From DATIJJ01 sp039936115 (GTDB lineage Bacteria > Pseudomonadota > Gammaproteobacteria > DSM-16500): DNA of 10,282 nt. The stretch spans positions 1-10,282 of the forward strand of contig JBDTIZ010000308.1 of assembly GCA_039936115.1 (NCBI GenBank), written 5' to 3'. Shown here in pieces: positions 6,988-10,282 of this stretch; position 1 is the first letter of the stretch, and each line of letters begins with the position of its first letter. The notes beneath the pieces were generated by a model. That model worked only from the letters and a program-made list of their open reading frames with translations, was not told the origin of the DNA and made no database searches. The translations under genes and the position numbers were made by a program.

Positions 6988-7434
6988 ATGTCATATTCTG
7001 CAAAACCATTAGATACAAGCAGCGAATTGTTAGTCACACGTTTTCGCCAAGGTATTAAATTAATAAAACCTGATATCATTCAACCATTACAAAAAAATTG
7101 GCATCGCATGGCACAGCTGTTGAATATGCCATTCCATATTTATTTCATGAATACAGATAGTGTTGTGCAAGCTATTAATAAAAGTTGTGTGATCAATGTT
7201 GGTTTCGAGTCTGAAAAAGATGCAATAGGAAGAACCGTACTAGATATTGCAAAAAAGGAAACGGCAAACTATTCACTACGACATGATCAGTTGGTTATAA
7301 AATCAAAAAATATGATAATAAAAGATGATTATTTAGAGCGTCTCAAAGATGATGTGGTCTTGTCAGGTATTTCTATTAAATGTCCATGGTATGGCATCGA
7401 TAATGAAATTATCGGAGTATTTGGTTTTTCATAG
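6988..7434 (+). CDS. Stand-alone PAS-domain protein
   Basis: The 148-residue protein has a helical N-terminus (1-43) followed by one PAS-like domain (about 44-148). Typical PAS features are visible: HIYFMNTDSVVQAINKSC (an opening strand and 'what are you seeing' loop), then a G-F-x-S-x-x-D-A-I-G-R-T-V-L-D segment (72-86), then a terminal strand pair, CPWYGIDNEIIGVFGFS, matching the 'P-x-x-x-x-x-G-E-I-I-G-V-x-G' ending of PAS_4-type domains. PAS domains sense small molecules, redox state or bind partners, and are normally coupled to an output such as a LuxR-type HTH or histidine kinase. Here the protein stops exactly at the end of the PAS core with no output domain, so it is either a free-standing sensor or a truncated regulator. 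The start has AGGT about 8 nt upstream and a TATAAT at 6947-6952. It lies 102 nt before the protease gene. Confidence 0.7.
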   Translation: MSYSAKPLDTSSELLVTRFRQGIKLIKPDIIQPLQKNWHRMAQLLNMPFHIYFMNTDSVVQAINKSCVINVGFESEKDAIGRTVLDIAKKETANYSLRHDQLVIKSKNMIIKDDYLERLKDDVVLSGISIKCPWYGIDNEIIGVFGFS

Positions 7435-7456
7435 ATGTGACATGAGCTTCAGAATG

Positions 7457-7485
7457 TTTATTTAAAATAATCAATGCGATATAAT
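7457..7485 (+). promoter_or_regulatory. Promoter candidate for the Sel1-protease-ankyrin gene
   Basis: TATAAT (7480-7485) is preceded at 17 nt by TTTATT (7457-7462), a weak -35. Transcription would start near 7492, giving a leader of about 45 nt. A second -10-like TATACT lies at 7500-7505. The ATG at 7537 has a modest ribosome site (GGA at 7525-7527). Confidence 0.45.
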
Positions 7486-7536
7486 CCACTAATACCAGCT
7501 ATACTTTAAGAATAAGAAAAATTTGGAATAAAACTA

Positions 7537-10053
7537 ATGAAAGATAGAGTTGTTCAAGCTGCTAGTGCATCGGCTAAAATTAGTCTCTATGCTCTATTAA
7601 CACAATTTATAGAAACGGGTGATGAAAAAGTCTTTGATCAAATTAATATAAAATTATCCGGAAAGATTGATGACGATGATGCTTTAAATGTTAAAAAATT
7701 AGTGACTAAGCTAGAAAATGAATTCGAAAATGCATCACAAAAACTGTCAAACGAGCAGTCAAGTTTTCCCGCCCTTATCATTTTGGGACTTGCTTATAAA
7801 AATCCAAAATTTGGTATTAAAGTCGATGTAAAAAAAGCCATTACTTATTTTGAAATAGTCGGCGCTGCTAGAACAAAGGAAGCGAATTATGCGCATTACT
7901 TGCTTGGAAAAATTTATCAAACTGCAGATGGTGTTCCGCAAGATTTAGCTAAAGCAATAAAATATTATCAAGCGGCTCCTGATAATGGAGCAGCGTTAGT
8001 TGCATTAGCTATGATTTATAAAGATGGCAACACAGTAAAAACTGATGTTCCTCAAGCATTAAAATATCTAGCGCAAGCGGAAAATAAAAAAAATCCTACA
8101 GCTTTATATCAATTGGCAAAAATACACCAATCCGGTTTACATGTGAAAAAAGATTTAGTAAAGGCAATCACTTTGCTTCAATCATCTGCTGAGCAAGGTT
8201 ATCTACCCGCTTTAAATGAACTTGCAATGGCTTATCTGCATGGCAGAGGAATTCCCAAAAATATTGGTTTAGCCATTGAATTATTTACGTTAGCCAATCA
8301 AATAATTTCTGAAGCGTCCATTGATCAAGAGCATTTGCGATATAGAACAGAATTGTTTTTAGCACATTTAACATTTTCAAATGAAGAAAAACAACAATTA
8401 AGTCAGCGCTTGCCAAGTGCTGAAGGCATGTGTAATGGTTATATGGTCATGTTGTTACGAGCAGCGGGCATAGGCCAAGTAAGTAAATTTGAAGAACGGC
8501 TGACAATTTTCAGTAAGATGGATTATTCTCAGATTCAAAGAATGGGTGAATTATTTACTGATTTTCAAAATAATTATGCTGTGATTGCTAGTAAAACGGA
8601 TAGAGATGAATTTTCAACAGGAGCAGAGAGGAAGTCGTCCGATGTTGACAGTGCTCAAGATAGTTATGATCAATATATAAGTGAACAAACTTATAATACC
8701 ATGAAATTAAGTCCAACTGATCGTGTACTGCTGGATTTTGCTCGAGATTATTTTGTGTTTATCAGTTCATTAATTTATAGCCAGGCTCCTGATGACTTAA
8801 ATCATCAAGTAGGAAATAAAATAATTAATCAAAATGATATTCCCGAGATGTTGCAATTGATTCCGCCCGATAAATTTTTGCATGGGTTGCCTCTCATAAG
8901 TTCTTTTGTCATCGCTTTCAATTTTACTGAAGCTGAACTTCTTAAATGTATATCAGCCTGCATTGGAGAAGGTGATTTTGTTATTATACGTAGTACCAAT
9001 CATGTCGTATTTTTTGCTAAAGAAAATTTTCTATTTTATGATTCAAACAATAAAAAAATGAAAATCTTTACTGAGTATCAGCAGTTGGTAGCTGAAATGA
9101 AGTCTGGCTTTTTTCTTAAGAAGGGGCGAGATGCTACGTATATGCCAATACATTTGACCTCGATTCATTTGGGTGCGGATAGTATCGCTAAACCAAATCC
9201 ACAACAAATAATTAATGATATCTTGCTCAAACGTGAAACTCCGAAGTCAGTTGATGCGCCTTCCTGGAATGGTACAACGGCTCTTTGGCTCGCTGCTAAA
9301 TGGGGTAATGTTGATATTATCGATGCTTTATTGGAGCAGAAAGCTGATCCGAATGCGGCAGATAATAATGGAAACACACCCGTCTATATGGCAGCTCAAT
9401 TTGGACAGGCTGCGGCGATAAAAATGCTGGCTGCTAAAAATGCGGATCTCAATGTCTGTAATTTACTGAGTAATACAGCTGCTCATGTTGCTGTGCAACG
9501 AAATCATATGAATGTGCTGAGAGTACTCACTGACTATAAAGCTAATTTTAATATAAAAAATAAACAAGGAAATACCCCTCTACATATTGCCGCTGCCCAA
9601 GGACGTGCGGAAGCAGCAGAATGCTTAATTAAAGCGGGTGCGAATATGCTTGAGAATGACAGCGATCAGCAGCAACCTATACATTTGGCGTTAAAGAATC
9701 AGTGTTGGAATGTAGTTGCAGTCATTTTGCTAAATTCTAATCCGCAAATAAATTTTGGTGATTTAGATAAGAAAGTTCTTTCTAATAGAGAAAAAATAAT
9801 TAATGGTTTTCAAAATTATATAAATAATAAAAACAGTGATGATGAAAAACGCATCGCTTTATTGGATTTAATTAGCGGTAAAAACGCTTTATATAAATTG
9901 TTTCTCGGCGCAAAGATGCCTTTGTTAGCTTTTTTAGTTCCAACTAAAACAACAACTGTTCATGGACATCAAATCCCACAGGCATTATTGCAATGTATTG
10001 AACCCTTTAAGCATCTTTTGCAAACACACCAAACCACGCCATCATTGAAATAA
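7537..10053 (+). CDS. Sel1 repeat - cysteine protease - ankyrin repeat protein, candidate effector
   Basis: The 838-residue protein has three modules. Residues 79-258 contain five Sel1-like repeats of about 36 residues (A-x-x-x-L-G-x-I-Y-x-x-x-G-V-x-x-D-x-x-K-A-I-x-Y-Y). Residues about 290-545 look like a papain-fold cysteine protease: GMCNGYMVMLLRA with Cys299, STNHVVFF with His489, and FYDSNN with Asp502. This C...H...D order and local context resemble YopT/C58-like and related Legionella-type peptidases. Residues 577-741 hold about five ankyrin repeats (for example GNTPLHIAAAQGRAEAAECL at 678-697). The N-terminal 75 and C-terminal 97 residues are helical and unassigned. There is no signal peptide or membrane segment. 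Sel1 and ankyrin arrays bind proteins, so the inferred role is host-target recognition plus cleavage or acyl-bond hydrolysis by a translocated effector. The repeats are clear, the protease is probable, and the substrate and export are unknown. Confidence 0.85.
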   Translation: MKDRVVQAASASAKISLYALLTQFIETGDEKVFDQINIKLSGKIDDDDALNVKKLVTKLENEFENASQKLSNEQSSFPALIILGLAYKNPKFGIKVDVKKAITYFEIVGAARTKEANYAHYLLGKIYQTADGVPQDLAKAIKYYQAAPDNGAALVALAMIYKDGNTVKTDVPQALKYLAQAENKKNPTALYQLAKIHQSGLHVKKDLVKAITLLQSSAEQGYLPALNELAMAYLHGRGIPKNIGLAIELFTLANQIISEASIDQEHLRYRTELFLAHLTFSNEEKQQLSQRLPSAEGMCNGYMVMLLRAAGIGQVSKFEERLTIFSKMDYSQIQRMGELFTDFQNNYAVIASKTDRDEFSTGAERKSSDVDSAQDSYDQYISEQTYNTMKLSPTDRVLLDFARDYFVFISSLIYSQAPDDLNHQVGNKIINQNDIPEMLQLIPPDKFLHGLPLISSFVIAFNFTEAELLKCISACIGEGDFVIIRSTNHVVFFAKENFLFYDSNNKKMKIFTEYQQLVAEMKSGFFLKKGRDATYMPIHLTSIHLGADSIAKPNPQQIINDILLKRETPKSVDAPSWNGTTALWLAAKWGNVDIIDALLEQKADPNAADNNGNTPVYMAAQFGQAAAIKMLAAKNADLNVCNLLSNTAAHVAVQRNHMNVLRVLTDYKANFNIKNKQGNTPLHIAAAQGRAEAAECLIKAGANMLENDSDQQQPIHLALKNQCWNVVAVILLNSNPQINFGDLDKKVLSNREKIINGFQNYINNKNSDDEKRIALLDLISGKNALYKLFLGAKMPLLAFLVPTKTTTVHGHQIPQALLQCIEPFKHLLQTHQTTPSLK

Positions 10054-10089
10054 TTAATCGTCTCCATCCATTAAGATCAAACATTATCG

Positions 10090-10248
10090 CTAGAAGCAAC
10101 TCAATGTATTGGGAGCTTTCCGCTCGATAATACTTTCTTGGGATTTGTCAAAACGGAGTCCCAAATGATGCTGTTGTAATAAAGTTTCGTATAATGCAGG
10201 GTATTTTCTAGCCAAATGGAAGTTGTTATGAATTGCCCTGACTGCAAA
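10090..10248 (-). other. Open coding-like fragment, minus strand
   Basis: Between a TGA at 10249-10251 and a TAG at 10090-10092 one minus-strand frame reads smoothly (ARKYPALYETLLQQHHLGLR, then FDKSQESIIERKAPNTLSCF) with natural codon choice but no ATG. A neighbouring minus frame (stop at 10103-10105) is also open to the window edge. Both overlap the plus-strand zinc-ribbon start, so at most one is real. It could be a gene remnant or a chance frame in an insertion-sequence flank. The rest of 10054-10282 shows only a weak 6-bp stem (10138-10143 with 10159-10164). Confidence 0.25.
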
Positions 10249-10282
10249 TCAAAAGATATAAGGCCTTGCCAAGAGAAAACAG
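10228..10282 (+). CDS. Partial zinc-ribbon ORF, possible IS1-type transposase start
   Basis: The frame begins MNCPDCKSKDIR and is cut by the window edge after about 18 codons. The opening, C-P-x-C-x-S-x-x-I, is the first half of a zinc ribbon as found at the N-terminus of IS1-family InsA-like proteins, where a second Cys pair should follow within about 20 residues. The next residues (PCQEKT) fit that family less well. ATG 10228 is preferred over the in-frame ATG at 10216 because GGAAG lies 5 nt before it. Other zinc-ribbon proteins are possible, and the downstream sequence is needed. Confidence 0.35.
   Translation, partial: MNCPDCKSKDIRPCQEKT

Noticed and set aside
10138..10164. Possible terminator after the 10053 stop (TTGGGA ... 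TCCCAA)
   Set aside because: The stem is only 6 bp with a 15-nt loop and no U-run, and it lies inside a frame that may be coding on the other strand.
1..10282. CRISPR array, tRNA or rRNA genes
   Set aside because: No regularly spaced direct repeats and no tRNA-like cloverleaf or rRNA sequence was seen on either strand.

Overview
The window is AT-rich and looks like chromosomal accessory DNA from an intracellular gammaproteobacterium of the Legionellales type (Legionella, Coxiella, Berkiella or Rickettsiella relatives). This placement is an inference. It rests on the density of large eukaryotic-like repeat proteins (Sel1 plus ankyrin, and a long helical-repeat protein), the lack of recognisable metabolic genes, and the short GC-rich palindromes in otherwise AT-rich DNA.

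Layout. Bases 1-360 carry no convincing gene. They hold a 145-bp nested palindrome (5-149) and a second GC-rich palindrome (206-254). A small exported protein lies on the minus strand (361-918) and has a near-consensus promoter (TTGACC, 16 bp, TATAAT) just upstream. Two overlapping minus-strand ORFs follow (5292 down to 1007). They read as one ~1428-residue protein interrupted at an A7 run (4240-4246), where the sequence resembles the dnaX -1 frameshift signal. The N-terminal part is acidic and helical. The C-terminal part is a solenoid-like array of about 33-37-residue repeats ending in a charged tail. Bases 5293-5633 hold a start-less coding remnant on the plus strand. Next is a minus-strand 375-residue protein with a glycine-rich alternating segment that recalls the membrane-inserting stem of leukocidin-type beta-barrel toxins.

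A divergent intergenic region (6762-6987) separates this from two plus-strand genes: a 148-residue stand-alone PAS-domain protein, and an 838-residue protein (7537-10053) with five Sel1-like repeats, a probable papain-fold cysteine protease core (C299, H489, D502) and about five ankyrin repeats. After it, 10054-10282 holds no complete gene. A zinc-ribbon-like ORF that may be the start of an IS1-type transposase runs off the right edge, and competing open frames lie on the opposite strand.

Taken together, the window looks like a cluster of independently transcribed candidate effector or toxin genes, not a metabolic operon. The most notable items are the Sel1-protease-ankyrin fusion, the frameshifted giant repeat gene, and the leukocidin-like protein without an export signal.
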